From the NCBI GenBank assembly GCA_033782935.1, contig JAWQEG010000504.1, forward strand, positions 708,501 through 772,500: a DNA stretch of 64,000 bases, given 5' to 3'. The notes beneath the pieces were generated by a model. That model ran no database searches, was not told where the DNA came from, and saw nothing but the letters and a program-made list of their open reading frames with translations. Source of the stretch: Petrolisthes cinctipes. Its lineage: Eukaryota; Arthropoda; Malacostraca; Decapoda; Porcellanidae. The position numbers were made by a program, and so were the translations under genes. Position 1 is the first letter of the stretch, and every line of letters starts with the position of its first letter. Below, piece by piece: positions 61,216-64,000 of this stretch.

Positions 61216-63465
61216 TGTACCAGTCCTCTAAGGCTTTAACTCGTTCAGGATCTGATACAGTACCTTAGTTTTGGAGTTGTAGTCGTAGTAGTTGTTGTTG
61301 TTGTTGTGGTTGTTGTGGTATTAGGTAGCAAGCTCAGCGTCGTGGTGTTCTTAGGTAAGTGACTGCACAAGTTTCTTTAGGCTTAATTTATTTATACATA
61401 CTTATCTCTATACAGGGAGTTATATTTGATGCCTTGTCTGATATGCCTGTGTCTCTCTCTTATGGACACAGGTTATAGCCCTGGGAGTCAGTTTAGGAAA
61501 TCCTACATATTAGTTCAACTTCACTGCTTATATACATTCTCTATTGGAAGATGCCAAGTCTATTCAGATATTATTATTATTATTATCGTCTTGAAAAGGG
61601 GTGGAGTTCTTGTCTAAGCTCCACCCAATTCTTCTCTCTCTCTCTTTCTACTTTCTCTCCCTTTCTCTCTCTCTCCCACCTTCTCTCCCTCTCTCTCTCT
61701 CTCTCTCTCTTTGTTTGTAAAGAGATGACAGCTAAATAGATGAGCTCAGAGGGGAGAAGGAGACCCTCCTTGTGGTTTGGAGAGGGGAGTTGTTTCAAGA
61801 GGGCGTCTGGTACATGTTGTTATTCTACTGTACATCGCTCTATCACGCTACCCGCCTGGCCCCCCAGGCATTAAAGCTTTATTTAATAGAAGGCCAGTTC
61901 ACAATGTTGGTATGGTACATAATAAGTAAGATATTAACAATGAAGACATGTATAGTAACCTGAAAATAGACCTTAAGACATAGGCACACCTTGTACCTAA
62001 ATGAACATAGATAGTATCATTTAATACATGACTATTAATACATTGTCACATAAAAATCATCTTAAAATTAATGTGTTTCACACATTAATACGGGGGCGTG
62101 TTGCTAGGCTGTGAAATAACAGTCCTATTCTTTTCAATACAACGTAATTCAGTATACCTCGATAGTTCGTTCTTATACAATACATAAATATGATAGTACA
62201 TGGCAGAAAGATAAGACAGTGGATAATAAACATTGGTACTCAGTTTTATTTTGATCAATATATGGAGGAATCAAATTATATAATAAGGATGATTGAAGCC
62301 TATTCTCCTTGAATAACATAATAGTTGCACTTTTTCCGAAACAACTGATAATGAGGAGATGTTAAACAAGTCGACTTTAAATGAAATAGGGTGAAAGGTG
62401 GAAAAGATTATGTCATGTTGTCAAGCACGTTTATGTTTATTAGGCAAGGTAACGATCCCCTTGGATCGTATTTCCTATGAGTCCGTTTCTTTATAGTAGC
62501 CTGTAACCATACCATGTGTAGGGTGATTAGGGTAAATTAATGGTAATTGTGTATCAGCAGGTAAGTATAGATAGTGGAAATTAAAATTGATGATGAAAAG
62601 AGATATTGATTAGTAATAGATATGAATGTACATGCATATAGGGCTTGATTAGTATTACTTTGATTCCAAGCAAGTGGAGATTTTGCATCCTTAGGAGATT
62701 TATATGCAACTTAAATGCAAAGAAATATGCAAGACAAACATCTATGAAGATATGCAACATGGCACTTGAAGTGTTGTGTGTCACTGATGACATCATCACT
62801 AAGTATAATACTTATTGGATGAAAATCGAATGTTAAAGGATTACTACCATTTTCATAGGGAATTGGTGAAGTACGTAGCTTGGGAAAAACATTTTATCTT
62901 TTTTTTTTTTTTTTTTGTGAATAATAATGGGATTATGATCTTCTAGTAATATACTACGCATGAATGTAAAATAATATACCAAGTAGGTGGATGAAGATAA
63001 TAAGTAAGATGGTATTTCATCATTGATTATACCATTATATTTCGTAGCTGTTGGAGTGGTAATAATTGTGAGTTGATCTTACCTTAGTCGCAGTAAATAC
63101 TCTCTTAAGAAATAAATGGTTGTCATTTCTCTCTGTTCCTCACCTGCAATTCATTTCCTGCTAATTCACAGAAATAAATAGAAGCCTAAAATATGATATG
63201 ATTATTCCATATATGTAGTTCTTTTCATCCGTTGATCATGTAAAGTTATATAAATCGTATTTAATTTCTGTGCAATGATTTGCACTCTAATACAGTATAT
63301 ACCTGTTACTTTATCTTATCTTGATTTGCAACGGCTTGTCCCGCAACCTTTTTATTTATGGATAATGCTAGTATACAACTATCTAAGTATTACCAAATAG
63401 TGTTGATGAAATTCCGCTTAAAATATCCCAATCACGCTCTGGGCTGTGATGATGGCTCTAAGCCA
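61216..63465 (-). mobile_element. LTR-like repeat, copy 2
   Basis: Same sequence and orientation as 56443-58735 with minor differences. About 40 bases are missing around 62077 (the TTAGCTAGGTGCATG block), and a shorter, interrupted T tract lies at 62894-62917. It has the same TGGCTTAGAG...GGTACA ends on the minus strand. Confidence 0.55.
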
Positions 63466-64000
63466 TTATTTTTGTTTGTATAATAAGCGAGCAATATGAC
63501 CTGAGTCGCTAAATTCCTTCCTAGGGCGCCCAATGGTGAAAGGTCACCTTAGAATATAATACATTTAAATTGGGAAATTCATTTGTTTGATACCTGTCAA
63601 ACAAAACTAGTGTATCATTAAATACTTTATCTGTACCCACTGCTCAATGGCAGAAAATTTATGTAATAAGTCAGATACCTTATAAAAATTAATGATAATA
63701 TCGTTCGTCCCCAATATTTTATTATTTCCTTTTGGTATTGGTCTAACTTCCATCTGTACAGATCACATAGATATGTTCCTTTCTTTACATGAATATTGGT
63801 AAATGGTTTATTAATATCAGTGACATTTTCACTGTTTACATTAGTTATGTAAATTAATCCCTGGTTATATATTATTTTACTAGTTCTATTAAGGATAGAA
63901 CGGTAGTGTGTGGCTGTACATGAGATGGAAGCTTTACCTTCAATTTATGGACGAAATTCGGAGTTAATATAATATTATATGCAGCAATGGCCTTTATGAT
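63466..64000 (-). pseudogene. Second internal region of the tandem retroelement, cut by the window end
   Basis: From 63466 the sequence repeats 58736-59270 almost exactly, including the protease-distal spacer. It shows that the whole LTR-plus-internal unit is duplicated in tandem. It leaves the window before reaching the gag-protease frames. Confidence 0.7.

Noticed and set aside
61583..61798. Arg/Glu-rich or Ser/Leu-rich frames at 56780-57213 and 61551-61798
   Set aside because: They translate a (CT)n-rich tract in the LTR-like repeat and are not kept between the copies.

Overview
This is a eukaryotic window, most likely from an arthropod and probably a decapod crustacean. Introns have GT-AG borders, short tandem repeats are abundant ((GT)n, (GA)n, (AT)n), and the DNA is packed with decayed LINEs, LTR retroelements and small DNA transposons. 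No bacterial gene organisation is present. The taxon is an inference from these general features and was not identified by any search.

The centrepiece is one very large plus-strand gene, about 8.3-29.1 kb, that can be assembled exon by exon. It starts with a candidate signal-peptide exon. Next comes a single 6.07 kb exon of 9-residue Pro/Thr/Glu repeats followed by a huge Thr-rich mucin-like tract. Four chymotrypsin-fold serine-protease-homologue (SPH) domains follow, separated by Thr-rich linkers of about 594, 596 and 162 residues. Each SPH domain uses five exons, and the fifth exon carries the end of the domain plus the whole next linker. Each linker ends at a phase-1 donor that fits the phase-1 start of the next SPH domain. 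All frames agree, giving about 4,530 residues in 22 exons. All four domains keep the His and Asp of the triad and the expected disulphides, but the catalytic Ser is Met (GDMGGP) and no IVGG activation site is present. This is therefore a multi-domain pseudoprotease on mucin-like spacers. I know of no described family with this layout, but I could not search.

At 48.6-56.4 kb a partial copy of the same gene lies inverted on the minus strand: signal exon, Pro/Thr exon and one SPH domain. Its signal exon is intact, but its SPH domain is dead (lost splice sites, a frameshift, a nonsense codon). The plus-strand gene has the opposite defect: an intact SPH series, but a 1-nt shorter signal exon that would break the start.

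The rest is transposon debris. 0-1.3 kb holds a LINE RNase H fragment. 2.1-3.7 kb holds terminal-inverted-repeat elements, including two 163 bp palindromic MITEs at TA sites. 26.2-26.7 kb is a Tc1/mariner-like MITE in the last inter-domain intron. 30.4-32.5 kb is a minus-strand CR1-like LINE. 33.2-43.1 kb is a nest of RNase-H-bearing LINE fragments. 45.4-48.6 kb is an integrase-plus-envelope remnant of an errantivirus-like element. 56.4-64.0 kb is a tandem array of large LTR-like repeats around a minus-strand gag-protease remnant. The LTR-like units sit exactly at the outer end of the inverted gene copy, and the envelope element ends where that copy's Thr-rich tract is cut off.
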